Shown: positions 27,507 through 36,782 of the stretch, piece after piece | How positions within the stretch are numbered: the stretch's first letter is position 1 | Layout: each line of letters starts with the position of its first letter | Assembly (NCBI RefSeq): GCF_002858805.1 | Contig: NZ_PJZI01000021.1 | Span: 1 to 64,000, forward strand | Origin: Chimaeribacter arupi | GTDB lineage: Bacteria > Pseudomonadota > Gammaproteobacteria > Enterobacterales > Enterobacteriaceae | Length of the DNA: 64,000 nt | Reading direction: 5' to 3' | Position numbers and translations under genes: made by a program | The notes under the pieces: generated by a model | Seen by the model: the letters and a program-made list of their open reading frames with translations, nothing else | The model's database searches: none | Told to the model about the DNA's origin: nothing

Positions 27507-27531
27507 GTTATCCACTATTCCTGTGGATAAC
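27507..27531. promoter_or_regulatory. inverted pair of DnaA boxes
   Basis: GTTATCCAC-TATTCCT-GTGGATAAC is a perfect 9-base inverted repeat. The right arm, read on the minus strand, extends to a consensus DnaA box TTATCCACA; the left is TTATCCACT. It lies about 460 bases before uvrB. DnaA boxes have been reported upstream of E. coli uvrB. Confidence 0.7.
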
Positions 27532-27837
27532 CTTGTGCATGAGCGTGCGAAAAGTGGCTGTAAGCAAGGCGGGGCGCGGCTTGCGCCCAGATTGGCGCGA
27601 AAGCCCGCTTTTTACAAAAGTGCTTTTTTATCAGTAAATTAGTAAAAAACAAGTCAGAAAAAAAAGGGGGTGATGATTTTGTTGCGAGGTTGTCTCATTT
27701 TTCTCACCAGGTTAATTTGCGACGCGTTCTGGGGATAAAAGTCAACCTGTGATAAAAATATCATTTTTTGGTCATATAATGCCGGGCTGCCCAAAGGCAG
27801 AAAGGCGTTGCACAACCAACGTGCCGAAAAAGCGTAC

Positions 27838-27865
27838 TTGAACCTGGAATTATATCCAGTAGAAT
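27838..27865 (+). promoter_or_regulatory. SOS (LexA) box in a uvrB promoter
   Basis: CTG-N10-CAG within ACCTGGAATTATATCCAGTA (27842-27861) fits a LexA box. It fills the spacer of TTGAAC (27838-27843) N16 TAGAAT (27860-27865), so LexA should block this promoter. Another -10, TATAAT at 27775-27780, may mark an upstream start not covered by LexA. Confidence 0.85.
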
Positions 27866-27987
27866 AGGGCTGGCAAAAATCGCTCCGGCTTCCATACTTA
27901 GTAGCCGTGTAACCCCTTTCCGCGTCGCGGGCTGGGTCAGGTTTTCTCGCGGCGGCCAGCCGCGTCTCTCCAACAGGTAGCCTATCA

Positions 27988-29994
27988 ATGAGTAAAGTGT
28001 TCAAACTGCGTTCCGATTTCAAGCCGTCCGGGGATCAGCCCGAGGCGATCCGCCGTCTGGAAGAGGGGCTGGAGAACGGGCTGGCGCACCAGACACTGCT
28101 GGGGGTGACCGGCTCCGGCAAAACCTTTACCGTGGCCAACGTCATCGCTGACCTCAACCGGCCGACCATGGTGCTGGCACCCAACAAGACGCTGGCGGCC
28201 CAGCTGTATGGCGAGATGAAGGAGTTCTTCCCGGAGAACGCCGTGGAGTATTTCGTCTCCTACTACGACTACTACCAGCCGGAAGCCTACGTGCCCAGCT
28301 CCGACACCTTCATCGAGAAAGATGCGGCGGTGAACGAGCACATCGAACAGATGCGCCTTTCCGCCACCAAGGCGCTGCTGGAGCGGCGTGATGTGGTGGT
28401 GGTGGCCTCCGTCTCCGCCATTTACGGCCTGGGTGACCCGGACGCTTACCTGAAAATGATGCTGCACCTGACGCGCGGCATGTTAATCGACCAGCGCTCG
28501 ATCCTGCGCCGTCTGGCGGAGCTGCAATACGCCCGCAATGACCAGGCGTTCCAGCGCGGCACCTTCCGCGTGCGCGGCGAGGTGATCGACATCTTCCCGG
28601 CGGAGTCAGACGATCTGGCGCTGCGGGTGGAGCTGTTTGATGAGGAAGTGGAGCGGCTGTCGCTGTTTGACCCGCTCACCGGCCACCTGGAGCAGGATGT
28701 GCAGCGCTTCACCATCTACCCGAAAACCCACTACGTCACGCCGCGCGAGCGCATCCTTGAGGCGATGGAGGGCATCAAGCTGGAGCTGGCCGACCGCCGC
28801 AAATCGCTGCTGGAGAACAACAAGCTGCTCGAGGAGCAGCGCATTACCCAGCGTACCCAGTTTGACCTGGAGATGATGAACGAGCTGGGCTACTGCTCCG
28901 GCATCGAGAACTATTCGCGCTACCTCTCCGGCCGTGCGCCGGGCGAGGCCCCGCCGACGCTGTTTGACTATTTGCCGGCGGACGGCCTGCTGGTGATTGA
29001 CGAATCCCACGTCACCATCCCGCAGATTGGCGGCATGTACCGCGGCGACCGCGCACGCAAAGAGACGCTGGTGGAGTACGGCTTCCGGTTGCCGTCCGCG
29101 CTGGACAACCGGCCGATGCGCTTTGAGGAGTTCGAGGCGCTGGCCCCGCAGACCATTTACGTCTCCGCCACGCCGGGCAACTATGAGCTGGAGAAATCGG
29201 GCGGCGAGGTGATTGACCAGGTGGTGCGGCCGACCGGCCTGCTTGACCCGCTGATCGAAGTGCGCCCGGTAGGCACCCAGGTGGATGACCTGCTGTCGGA
29301 AATCCGCAAACGCGTGGCGATCAACGAGCGGGTGCTGGTCACCACGCTGACCAAGCGTATGGCTGAGGATCTCACCGAATACCTGGAGGAGCACGGCGAG
29401 CGGGTGCGTTACCTGCACTCAGACATCGACACCGTGGAGCGCGTCGAGATTATCCGCGACCTGCGGCTGGGCGAGTTTGATGTGCTGGTGGGCATCAACC
29501 TGTTACGTGAGGGGCTGGACATGCCGGAGGTGTCGCTGGTGGCGATCCTGGACGCGGACAAAGAGGGCTTCCTGCGCTCTGAGCGCTCGCTGATCCAGAC
29601 CATCGGCCGTGCTGCGCGTAACCTCAACGGCAAGGCGATCCTCTACGGGGACAAGATCACCAACTCGATGGCGCGCGCCATTGAAGAGACGGAGCGCCGC
29701 CGCGCCAAACAGCAGGCGTACAACGAGGAGCACGGCATCACGCCGCAGGGCCTCAACAAACGCATTGCCGACATCCTGCAACTTGGCCAGCCAACCTCGC
29801 GCACCAAGCAGAGCAAACGCGCGGCCGAAGCCAAAGCGACTTACGAGGCGCTGTCGCCGAAGGCGCTGGACAACAAAATCCGCGAGCTGGAAGCGAAAAT
29901 GTATGTCCATGCGCAGAACCTGGAGTTCGAGGAAGCGGCCAGCGTACGTGATGAGATCCATCAGTTGCGCGAGCAGTTCATCGCTGCCTCCTGA
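27988..29994 (+). CDS. uvrB: excinuclease ABC subunit B
   Basis: A 668-residue helicase-like protein (E. coli 673). It verifies damage and, with UvrA and UvrC, directs dual incision in nucleotide excision repair. Walker A is GVTGSGKT (39-46). The beta-hairpin region [12 protein letters not shown], helicase motifs [12 protein letters not shown] and QTIGRAARN, and a C-terminal UVR domain (about 630-665) that binds UvrC are all visible. The start ATG follows AACAGGTAGCCTATCA. SOS control is indicated by the upstream LexA box. Confidence 0.98.
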   Translation: MSKVFKLRSDFKPSGDQPEAIRRLEEGLENGLAHQTLLGVTGSGKTFTVANVIADLNRPTMVLAPNKTLAAQLYGEMKEFFPENAVEYFVSYYDYYQPEAYVPSSDTFIEKDAAVNEHIEQMRLSATKALLERRDVVVVASVSAIYGLGDPDAYLKMMLHLTRGMLIDQRSILRRLAELQYARNDQAFQRGTFRVRGEVIDIFPAESDDLALRVELFDEEVERLSLFDPLTGHLEQDVQRFTIYPKTHYVTPRERILEAMEGIKLELADRRKSLLENNKLLEEQRITQRTQFDLEMMNELGYCSGIENYSRYLSGRAPGEAPPTLFDYLPADGLLVIDESHVTIPQIGGMYRGDRARKETLVEYGFRLPSALDNRPMRFEEFEALAPQTIYVSATPGNYELEKSGGEVIDQVVRPTGLLDPLIEVRPVGTQVDDLLSEIRKRVAINERVLVTTLTKRMAEDLTEYLEEHGERVRYLHSDIDTVERVEIIRDLRLGEFDVLVGINLLREGLDMPEVSLVAILDADKEGFLRSERSLIQTIGRAARNLNGKAILYGDKITNSMARAIEETERRRAKQQAYNEEHGITPQGLNKRIADILQLGQPTSRTKQSKRAAEAKATYEALSPKALDNKIRELEAKMYVHAQNLEFEEAASVRDEIHQLREQFIAAS

Positions 29995-30003
29995 TGGTTT
30001 GCC

Positions 30004-30035
30004 GGGGCGCACAAACCTGTTAAGGTGTGCGCCCC
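30004..30035. other. inverted repeat after uvrB
   Basis: GGGGCGCACA-N12-TGTGCGCCCC is a perfect 10-base stem starting nine bases after the uvrB stop. There is no T run, so it may stabilise the uvrB transcript 3' end or separate it from the next gene. Confidence 0.5.
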
Positions 30036-30057
30036 CGATTTCAGAGGCGACACGGCG

Positions 30058-30309
30058 ATGACGCAAAACAAGGCTTCCCACACCCCGAAAGATCCCCTGC
30101 ACGGCATCACGCTGGAGCAATTGCTGACGGCGCTGGTGGCGCACTACGGCTGGCCGGGCCTCGCCCAACGCATCAGCATCAACTGCTTCAAAAGCGACCC
30201 CAGCATCAAATCCAGCCTGAAATTCCTGCGCCGTACCCCGTGGGCGCGGCAGAAAGTCGAAGAACTCTACATTGACACCCAGCACGGCAATCCCTGGAAG
30301 CAGCCCTGA
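30058..30309 (+). CDS. VF530-family (DUF2132) small protein
   Basis: An 83-residue basic protein. The core [20 protein letters not shown], followed by [22 protein letters not shown] and VEELY, is typical of the VF530 family (DUF2132). The family is named from a Vibrio fischeri protein of known fold and was proposed to bind DNA. No function is established. The ATG at 30058 follows AGAGGCGACACGGCG. It lies between uvrB and ybhK, where E. coli has no such gene. Confidence 0.85.
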   Translation: MTQNKASHTPKDPLHGITLEQLLTALVAHYGWPGLAQRISINCFKSDPSIKSSLKFLRRTPWARQKVEELYIDTQHGNPWKQP

Positions 30310-30337
30310 AAAAAAACCGCCTGATGGCGGTTTTTTG
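30310..30337. terminator. terminator between the VF530 gene and ybhK
   Basis: ACCGCC-TGAT-GGCGGT with an A run before and TTTTT after, between convergent genes. Confidence 0.85.
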
Positions 30338-30359
30338 TTGTCACTGACGGTGTAACGGA

Positions 30360-31268
30360 TTATTTCATCCGTTGCAGCGCGCTTTCCAGCGCCAGCCGCA
30401 GTAATTCGCGGTCGTGGCGATAGGGAATGTCGCTGGCTTCCAGCGGCTGCTGGACGATCAGCCGGTCAGTGATGCCGCCGGTGTCCACCCGCGGCCCGGC
30501 AATGATTGCCTGGATCGCTTTGCGGCCGATGCGCTGCTCCATCAGCGCCAGTTTGTCCGGCAGCGAAAGCGACGCCGCCGCCACGCTCAGCTCACGCCCC
30601 AGGTTGCCGATGTAAATAATCGGCGCGGCGCTGCGGCGCAGGGCGGTGGCCAGCTCATCCAGCAGCAGCAGCGGCATCAGGCTGGTGAGGAAGCTGCCCG
30701 GCCCGATCAGGATGATGTCCGCGTGGGTGATGGCGTCGATCGCCTCCGCGGTGGCGCGCACCGGCGGCGACAGCATCAGCTGTTGCGGCATGTGCTGCAA
30801 CTGGTCTACGTCCACTTCGCCGTACACAGGGTTGCCTTCGTGGTCGAGCGCCACCAGGTCCACCGGATGCTCTGACATCGGGATCAACTGTGCTTCCACC
30901 TTCAGCAGGCTGCGCACCAGGTTGATCGCCTCCAGCGGCCGCACGCTGAGGTTATCCAGCGCTTTCAGCATCAGGTTGCCGAGGTTATGCCCGGCCAGCT
31001 CCCCATTGCCGTTGAAGCGGTATTCGAACATCGCCGAGGCGACGCTGGGTTCGGTGATCAGCTGGTTCAGGCAGTTGCGCATATCCCCCCAGGCGATGCC
31101 GCCCTCAGAGCGGCGGATGCGGCCGGTGGAGCCGCCGTTGTCGGTGGTGGTGACGATGCCGGTCAGCCGGGAGCCGAGCGAGGAGAGGGCGGACATCACC
31201 CGGCCCAGGCCGTGGCCTCCGCCGAGGGCGACCACTCTGTCCAGATCGGCCAATGTTCTGTTGCGCAT
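30360..31268 (-). CDS. ybhK: YbhK/YvcK-family protein
   Basis: A 302-residue protein, the same length as E. coli YbhK. The N-terminus [20 protein letters not shown], the [13 protein letters not shown] loop and [12 protein letters not shown] are near identical to it. The family resembles 2-phospho-L-lactate transferase (CofD), and B. subtilis YvcK is needed for growth and shape on gluconeogenic carbon sources and binds UDP-GlcNAc. The role in enterobacteria is unproven. Start chosen at 31268 after AAGGAGC. Divergent from moaA. Confidence 0.95.
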   Translation of the reverse strand: MRNRTLADLDRVVALGGGHGLGRVMSALSSLGSRLTGIVTTTDNGGSTGRIRRSEGGIAWGDMRNCLNQLITEPSVASAMFEYRFNGNGELAGHNLGNLMLKALDNLSVRPLEAINLVRSLLKVEAQLIPMSEHPVDLVALDHEGNPVYGEVDVDQLQHMPQQLMLSPPVRATAEAIDAITHADIILIGPGSFLTSLMPLLLLDELATALRRSAAPIIYIGNLGRELSVAAASLSLPDKLALMEQRIGRKAIQAIIAGPRVDTGGITDRLIVQQPLEASDIPYRHDRELLRLALESALQRMK

Positions 31269-31393
31269 ACTGCTCCTTACCAAGGGAAATCGTGGGCCGT
31301 GCAGAAAGGCCCGGCGTGACGGCGGCGATTTTACCTGATTTTTTTACCGGCTGTTACTCACGGATACAAAGCAAGCGGTTGCGCGCCAAAATA

Positions 31394-31457
31394 CGTTATA
31401 TATCAAGATATATAGCGAAAATGCGGATTGGCGCCGGCGCGGATTTAGCGCTAAGAT
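31394..31457 (+). promoter_or_regulatory. moaA promoter with upstream ModE site
   Basis: CGTTATAT-N8-ATATAGCG (31394-31417) has the same 8-8-8 layout as the ModE operator of modA with one mismatch between arms. TTGGCG (31428-31433), 18 bases, TAAGAT (31452-31457) is a reasonable promoter. The ModE site is centred near -58, a position fitting activation, as known for the E. coli moa operon. Confidence 0.75.
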
Positions 31458-31508
31458 TTCCCTCTCAACAGGGTCTTCACCGCCCGCCACAGGCGACCGG
31501 TGGATGAT

Positions 31509-31622
31509 CAAACTCCTAGCCTTTGCGCCTAAGTCATTACCTTCACACAAATGATATGGCGCCCTGGCCGTGGCGTAAGCCACCAGGGTGCGAGGCAGAA
31601 ATGCCTGCATCTCCCGTATTTG
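31509..31622 (+). ncRNA. Moco riboswitch in the moaA leader
   Basis: Two diagnostic hairpins are present. GCGCCCUG pairs with CAGGGUGC and encloses GUGGC-GUAA-GCCAC (31558-31590 region), and GGCA-GAAA-UGCC follows with a GNRA loop. The conserved strand GUGCGAGGCAGAAAUGCC and the final CUCCCGUAUUUGGAAAGGUG match the E. coli moaA leader, where the RNA senses molybdenum cofactor and hides the ribosome binding site. The 5' boundary (near CUCCUAGCC) is approximate. Confidence 0.88.
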
Positions 31623-31636
31623 GAAAGGTGTTACTG

Positions 31637-32623
31637 GTGCCCCAACTTACCGATGCTTTTGCGCGCAAGTTCTATTACCTGCGCCTGTCAATTACTGACG
31701 TGTGCAACTTCCGTTGCACCTATTGCTTACCGGATGGCTATAAATCCACCGGTCATGCCAAAAAAAGTTTTCTCTCGCTGGATGAGATCCGCCGCGTGAC
31801 CCGTGCCTTTGCTGAACTGGGCACGGAAAAAGTGCGCCTGACCGGCGGGGAGCCGAGCCTGCGCCGTGACTTCTGCGAGATCATCGCCGCCGTGCGCGAG
31901 AACCCGCAGATCCGCACGCTGGCGACCACCACCAACGGCTACCGCATGGCGCGTGACGTCGCGGCCTGGCGTGATGCCGGGCTGACGGCGATTAACGTCA
32001 GTGTGGACAGCCTCGACGCCCGCCAGTTCCACGCCATTACCGGGCAGGACAAATTCCGCCAGGTGATGGAAGGGATCGACGCCGCCTTTGAGGCCGGGTA
32101 CGAGAAGGTGAAGGTCAACGCGGTGCTGATGCGCGACGTCAACCATAAGCAGTTGCCGGCCTTCCTTAACTGGATCAAAGACCGCCCGATCCAGCTGCGC
32201 TTTATTGAGCTGATGGAAACCGGCGACGGCAGCGACCTGTTCCGCAAACACCACGTCTCCGGCGAGGTGATCCAGCGCCAGCTGATGCAACAGGGCTGGC
32301 AGCTACAGCTGCGCGGCCGCAGTGACGGCCCGGCGCTGGTGTTCCGCCACCCCGATTATCAGGGCGAGATTGGCCTGATCATGCCGTACGCGAAAGACTT
32401 CTGCGCCAGCTGCAACCGCCTGCGCGTCTCCGCCATCGGCAACCTGCACCTCTGCCTGTTCGGCGAGCAGGGCGTGCCGCTGCGCGATTTGCTGGCAGAT
32501 GACCGCGACCACGAGGCGCTGCTGGACCGCATCCAGGGCGGGCTGCACCGTAAAAAGCAGACCCACTTCCTGCATGAAGGCAATACCGGCATCACGCAGA
32601 ACCTTTCATTTATCGGCGGCTGA
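31637..32623 (+). CDS. moaA: GTP 3',8-cyclase MoaA
   Basis: A 328-residue radical SAM enzyme (E. coli 329). With MoaC it turns GTP into cyclic pyranopterin monophosphate, the first step of molybdopterin synthesis. The N-terminal cluster motif is CNFRCTYC, the C-terminal cluster uses CASC and a later Cys (LHLC), and the essential GG tail is SFIGG. The start is a GTG ([17 protein letters not shown] follows) eight bases after GGAAAGG, matching the E. coli N-terminus. Upstream in-frame ATGs fall inside the riboswitch. Confidence 0.96.
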   Translation: MPQLTDAFARKFYYLRLSITDVCNFRCTYCLPDGYKSTGHAKKSFLSLDEIRRVTRAFAELGTEKVRLTGGEPSLRRDFCEIIAAVRENPQIRTLATTTNGYRMARDVAAWRDAGLTAINVSVDSLDARQFHAITGQDKFRQVMEGIDAAFEAGYEKVKVNAVLMRDVNHKQLPAFLNWIKDRPIQLRFIELMETGDGSDLFRKHHVSGEVIQRQLMQQGWQLQLRGRSDGPALVFRHPDYQGEIGLIMPYAKDFCASCNRLRVSAIGNLHLCLFGEQGVPLRDLLADDRDHEALLDRIQGGLHRKKQTHFLHEGNTGITQNLSFIGG

Positions 32624-32647
32624 TGCGCTGCCTGTTAAGGAGCTTCC

Positions 32648-33193
32648 ATGAGCAAACCCCGTGGTGATTTCGTCTCTGCCCAGCTGGCGGTGCTGACCGT
32701 CTCCGATTCCCGCACCGAGGCGGATGACACCTCCGGCGACTACCTGCGCGAGGCGGCACACGAGGCCGGGCACAAGGTGGTGGTGAGCCGGATCGTCAAA
32801 GACAACCTTTACCAGATCCGCGCCATTGTCTCGGCGTGGATTGCTGACCCGGATGTGCAGGCCATCCTGATTAACGGCGGCACCGGCTTCTCGGCGCACA
32901 ACACCACGCCGGAGGCGCTGCGGCCGCTGTTTGACCGCGAAATCGAAGGCTTTGGCGAGCTGTTCCGCATGGCCTCCTATGAGGAGATCGGCACCTCGAC
33001 CATCCAGTCGCGCGCCATTGGCGGCATCGCCAACCAGACGGTGATTTTCGCCATGCCCGGCTCCACCCGCGCCTGCCGCACCGCCTGGGAGCGCATCATC
33101 GCCGAGCAACTCGATGCCCGCCACGGCCCCTGTAACTTTATCCCGCACCTCAAGCCGCTGCCGCAGCCTGACGCGCCGGATGCCACTGAGTAA
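32648..33193 (+). CDS. moaB: molybdenum cofactor biosynthesis protein MoaB
   Basis: A 181-residue protein (E. coli 170) of the MogA/MoaB fold. It shows LTVSDSRTEADDTSGDYL, INGGTGFSAHNTTPEAL and FAMPGSTRACRTAWE. MoaB resembles molybdopterin adenylyltransferases, though E. coli MoaB is dispensable and its exact role there is unclear. The start follows TTAAGGAGCTTCC. The tail is slightly longer than in E. coli. Confidence 0.95.
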   Translation: MSKPRGDFVSAQLAVLTVSDSRTEADDTSGDYLREAAHEAGHKVVVSRIVKDNLYQIRAIVSAWIADPDVQAILINGGTGFSAHNTTPEALRPLFDREIEGFGELFRMASYEEIGTSTIQSRAIGGIANQTVIFAMPGSTRACRTAWERIIAEQLDARHGPCNFIPHLKPLPQPDAPDATE

Positions 33194-33202
33194 GAGAACG
33201 TT

Positions 33203-33682
33203 ATGTCCCAACTGACCCACATCAACGCCGCCGGGGAAGCCCACATGGTGGACGTCTCCGCCAAGGCTGATACCGTGCGTGAGGCGCGCGCCGAAGCCTT
33301 TGTTGAGATGCTGCCCGCTACGCTTGCGATGATTATCGACGGCAGCCACCACAAAGGTGACGTGTTCGCCACCGCCCGCCTCGCCGGGATCCAGGCCGCC
33401 AAAAAAACCTGGGATCTGATCCCGCTCTGCCACCCGCTGCTGCTGACCAAGGTCGAAGTGCAGCTTGAGGCGCAGCCGGAACATCACCGGGTGAGGATTG
33501 AGTCACGCTGCCGCCTGAGCGGCAAGACCGGCGTGGAGATGGAGGCGCTGACGGCCGCCTCCGTGGCCGCCTTGACCATCTATGACATGTGCAAGGCGGT
33601 ACAGAAAGACATGGTGATTGGCCCGGTGCGCCTGCTGGAAAAAAGCGGCGGCAAATCCGGTGATTTCAGGGCGGACGTATGA
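33203..33682 (+). CDS. moaC: cyclic pyranopterin monophosphate synthase MoaC
   Basis: A 159-residue protein (E. coli 161). It converts the MoaA product 3',8-cyclo-7,8-dihydro-GTP to cPMP. Landmarks are [48 protein letters not shown] and YDMCKA. Its stop overlaps the moaD start (ATGA). Confidence 0.96.
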   Translation: MSQLTHINAAGEAHMVDVSAKADTVREARAEAFVEMLPATLAMIIDGSHHKGDVFATARLAGIQAAKKTWDLIPLCHPLLLTKVEVQLEAQPEHHRVRIESRCRLSGKTGVEMEALTAASVAALTIYDMCKAVQKDMVIGPVRLLEKSGGKSGDFRADV

Positions 33683-33924
33683 TTGAGATCCTGTTTTTCG
33701 CGCAGGTGCGCGAGCTGACCGGCACCGCGTCCCTGACGCTGCCGGCGGAGTTTAACGACGTTGACGCGCTGCGCCGGGCGCTGTGCGCACGCGGCGACCG
33801 CTGGGCGCTGGCGCTGGAAGCCGGCAACCTGCTGGCAGCGGTGAACCAGTCGCTGGTGGCGATGGACCACCCGTTACAGGCGGGGGATGAGGTCGCGTTC
33901 TTCCCGCCGGTCACCGGGGGCTGA
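33679..33924 (+). CDS. moaD: molybdopterin synthase small subunit MoaD
   Basis: An 81-residue ubiquitin-fold sulfur carrier, the usual length. It ends in PPVTGG, the Gly-Gly that is thiocarboxylated and donates sulfur to cPMP within MoaE. It starts in a four-base overlap with moaC. Confidence 0.96.
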   Translation: MIEILFFAQVRELTGTASLTLPAEFNDVDALRRALCARGDRWALALEAGNLLAAVNQSLVAMDHPLQAGDEVAFFPPVTGG

Positions 33925-33925
33925 G

Positions 33926-34381
33926 ATGGACAATACCCGCATCCGCGTCGGCGCTGAGCATTTCAGCGTCGGCGATGAGTACCGCTGGCTGGCCGCGTGC
34001 GATGACGACGGCGCGGTCGTCACCTTCACCGGCAAAGTGCGCAACCATAACCTCGGCAACGATGTCAGCACCCTGACGCTGGAGCACTACCCCGGCATGA
34101 CGGAGAAAGCGCTGGCGGAGATCGTCGCTGAGGCGCGCAGCCGCTGGGCGCTGCAACGCATTTCCGTTATCCACCGCATCGGCGCGATGTACCCCGGCGA
34201 TGAGATCGTGTTTGTCGGCGTGACGGCGGCGCACCGCGGCATGGCGTTTGACGCGGCAGAATTCATCATGGATTACCTGAAAACCCGCGCGCCGTTCTGG
34301 AAGCGTGAAGCCACGCCGGAAGGCGACCGCTGGGTCGACGCGCGTGACAGCGACCATCAGGCCGCCCGCCGCTGGGACTGA
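33926..34381 (+). CDS. moaE: molybdopterin synthase catalytic subunit MoaE
   Basis: A 151-residue protein (E. coli 150). It forms the synthase with MoaD and places the dithiolene on cPMP. GKVRNHNLG, LEHYPGMTEKAL, HRIGAMYPGDEIV, YLKTRAPFWKRE and the active-site region are conserved. I used the ATG at 33926, one base after the moaD stop; an earlier in-frame start lies inside moaD. Last gene of moaABCDE. Confidence 0.96.
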   Translation: MDNTRIRVGAEHFSVGDEYRWLAACDDDGAVVTFTGKVRNHNLGNDVSTLTLEHYPGMTEKALAEIVAEARSRWALQRISVIHRIGAMYPGDEIVFVGVTAAHRGMAFDAAEFIMDYLKTRAPFWKREATPEGDRWVDARDSDHQAARRWD

Positions 34382-34485
34382 CGGGATCGGTTAACAGGCC
34401 GTTGCCCCGGCTGTGGTAGACTATACTTTTGAGGGGGCTGCCGGTTGCAGCCTGATTTTTCTGTCACTTACGCAAAAGGTTTCAC

Positions 34486-35196
34486 ATGGACAGATATCCG
34501 CGTTCCAATAATTCCGCTATTCAGGGTGTCGGCACCGGCATTCAAACCTACATGGCCCAGGTTTATGGCTGGATGACCTGCGGCCTGCTGCTGACGGCGT
34601 TTGTCTCCTGGTATGCCGCCAATACCCCGGCGGTGATGCAGGCGATTTTTTCCAGCCAGATCACCTTTTTTGGGCTGATCATTGCCCAGCTGGCCGTGGT
34701 GTTTGTGCTCTCCGGGCTGGTTAACCGCCTGAGCGGCGCGGCGGCCACGGCGCTGTTTATGCTCTATTCGGTGCTGACTGGCCTCACCATGTCGAGCATC
34801 TTTGTGCTCTACACCTACTCCTCGATTGCCAGCACCTTTGTGGTCACCGGCGGGATGTTCGGGGCGATGAGCCTGTTTGGTTACACCACCAAGCGTGACC
34901 TGAGCGGCATGGGCAGTATGCTGTTTATGGCGCTGATCGGCATCGTGCTGGCCTCCCTGGTCAACATCTGGCTGAAAAGCACCGCGTTGATGTGGGCGGT
35001 GACCTACATCGGCGTCATCGTGTTTGTCGGCCTGACCGCCTACGACACCCAGAAACTGAAAAACATCGGTGAACAGCTTGACCCGGCGGATCGCGACGGC
35101 TTCCGCAAGTATTCGATTGTCGGCGCGCTGACGCTCTACCTCGACTTCATCAACCTGTTCCTGATGCTGCTGCGCATCTTCGGCAACCGCCGCTAA
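34486..35196 (+). CDS. ybhL: Bax1-I/YccA-family membrane protein YbhL
   Basis: A 236-residue inner-membrane protein (E. coli 234) with about seven helices. The segments YMAQVYGWMT, GYTTKRDLSGMGSMLFMALI and LTAYDTQKLKNIGEQ match YbhL closely. The family includes Bax inhibitor-1 and proton-sensitive calcium channels such as BsYetJ; the E. coli role is unknown. It follows moaE by about 100 bases. Confidence 0.95.
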   Translation: MDRYPRSNNSAIQGVGTGIQTYMAQVYGWMTCGLLLTAFVSWYAANTPAVMQAIFSSQITFFGLIIAQLAVVFVLSGLVNRLSGAAATALFMLYSVLTGLTMSSIFVLYTYSSIASTFVVTGGMFGAMSLFGYTTKRDLSGMGSMLFMALIGIVLASLVNIWLKSTALMWAVTYIGVIVFVGLTAYDTQKLKNIGEQLDPADRDGFRKYSIVGALTLYLDFINLFLMLLRIFGNRR

Positions 35197-35210
35197 GCGC
35201 ACACCAGACA

Positions 35211-35239
35211 AAAAAACCGGGCCATGCCCGGTTTTTTTC
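35211..35239. terminator. terminator between ybhL and the MdtG-like gene
   Basis: ACCGGGC-CAT-GCCCGGT flanked by AAAAAA and TTTTTT, between convergent genes. Confidence 0.9.
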
Positions 35240-35249
35240 TGCCTGCGGT

Positions 35250-36443
35250 TCAGCGCCGCTTAGGCACCCGTTTGACGTTCAGCCAGAGCTGCGCGGTATT
35301 GATGATGATGATCACGGCGGTGGCGATAAACACCCAGCGGAAACCGGCCAGCGCCGAGATGCCGGAGCCAATCAGCGGCCCGGCAACGTTGCCGAGGTAC
35401 ATAAACGACTGGTTATAGCCGAAGATGCGGCCGGTGACCTGCTCGCTGCTGTGCTTCATCAGCAGCGTCTGCACCGCGGGCAGCAACGCGCCGTCGGCGA
35501 AGCCGAGCAGGAAACGCAACACCGCCAACTGCACCGGCGTGGTGACCCAGGACATCATGAAAAACAGCAGCGTGGCGCACAGCAGCGCCGCCAGCAAAAT
35601 CCGCTCGGTGCCGATGCGGTCACCCAGCCGCCCGAGCCGGGGCGCAGCCAGCAGCGCCGAGACGCCGGGCACTGCGGCGATCACCCCGCTGATAAAGGCG
35701 ATGTTGTCACTGGCCGGGGTCAGCGCTTTGATAAACAGTGCCAGAATCGGGCCGATCGAGCCGTTCGCCAGCTGGATGGTCAGGGTGGTGCAGAACAGGC
35801 TGATGATAAGCGCCGGGTAGGGCAGGGACGCGAACACCGCTTTGCCGCTGAGTTTGTCCGCTTTGCTGACCACCACCACCCGCTCCTTGATCAGGAACAG
35901 CGTCACCAGGAAACTGAGGAACAGCATCCCGGCGGTCATGAAAAACACGATGCGCAGCCCGACGTGGTCAGCCATAAAACCGCCCAGCAGCGGGCCTAAA
36001 ATCACCCCGGAGATCTGGCCGGTCGAGAGCGTGCCGAGCGCCCAGCCGCTTTTGTCTCGCGGCACCTGAGAAGCCACCAGCGCCATCGCATTCGGGATAT
36101 AGCCGGAGGTCAGCCCCATTAAGGTGCGCAGAATAAACAGTTGCCAGACGTTGGTGGCAAACCCCTGCAACATCATCACAATCGCCATGCCGAGCGAGGC
36201 GCGCAGCAGCATCAGCTTGCGCCCTTTGCGGTCAGCCAGGCTGCCCCACATCGGTGCCACAATCGCCGACACCAGAAAGGTGCCGCTGAACACCAGCCCT
36301 GACCAGAGGCTCAGCGCCTCGTGGTCATGCACGCCAAGCTGCTCAATATAGAGCGGCAGAAACGGCAGGATCTGGCTCATCGCCAGCCCGGTAAAGAAGC
36401 AGCCTAACCAGACTGAAAATAAATTAACCTTCCAGGTTTCCAT
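35250..36443 (-). CDS. mdtG: MFS multidrug exporter, MdtG-like
   Basis: A 397-residue transporter with 12 predicted helices. Family motif A is [61 protein letters not shown] and [19 protein letters not shown] align with E. coli MdtG (408 residues), a fosfomycin and deoxycholate exporter. Substrates here are inferred. I chose the ATG at 36443 (METWKVNLF) with AGGA upstream; an extension to 36500 is possible. In E. coli mdtG is elsewhere, so the position is lineage-specific. Confidence 0.85.
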   Translation of the reverse strand: METWKVNLFSVWLGCFFTGLAMSQILPFLPLYIEQLGVHDHEALSLWSGLVFSGTFLVSAIVAPMWGSLADRKGRKLMLLRASLGMAIVMMLQGFATNVWQLFILRTLMGLTSGYIPNAMALVASQVPRDKSGWALGTLSTGQISGVILGPLLGGFMADHVGLRIVFFMTAGMLFLSFLVTLFLIKERVVVVSKADKLSGKAVFASLPYPALIISLFCTTLTIQLANGSIGPILALFIKALTPASDNIAFISGVIAAVPGVSALLAAPRLGRLGDRIGTERILLAALLCATLLFFMMSWVTTPVQLAVLRFLLGFADGALLPAVQTLLMKHSSEQVTGRIFGYNQSFMYLGNVAGPLIGSGISALAGFRWVFIATAVIIIINTAQLWLNVKRVPKRR

Positions 36444-36644
36444 CGATCCTGAACCGCCTTCTTGCAGGGACACAGAGTTCAAGGGTAGCAGGCGGGTCAA
36501 CGGCCGACACAGCAGAAAAGCGTAGGATTTTATGTCATTGACGGGAAAGGCCCATGCCAGCCTGTAAAAAAGCCGGGCCGTGACGCGATTTTTTTTACCA
36601 TAATGTGACCGGCCGCATAATATTTCACGTATCGCAGGGGTTAT

Positions 36645-36771
36645 CTGCTACACTTTGCGCAACTGGCGCACTCGCAGTTTGTGCCGAATCCTCGTGGTGA
36701 TGCCCCATCTTGCCTCGTCTACTATCTCCCCGGAAACTGCACCAACCTTGTTGGTAACGGGAGATCTGGAG
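36645..36771 (+). promoter_or_regulatory. rhlE promoter and structured leader
   Basis: TGC-TACACT (36646-36654) is an extended -10 with weak -35 choices. Downstream the leader can fold as ATCTCCC (36724-36730) with GGGAGAT (36759-36765), enclosing ACCAAC-CTT-GTTGGT (36741-36755). The fold ends directly before the likely ribosome binding site GGAG (36768-36771). The rest of 36444-36782 holds no gene. Confidence 0.5.
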
Positions 36772-36782
36772 CTTTATTCTTT

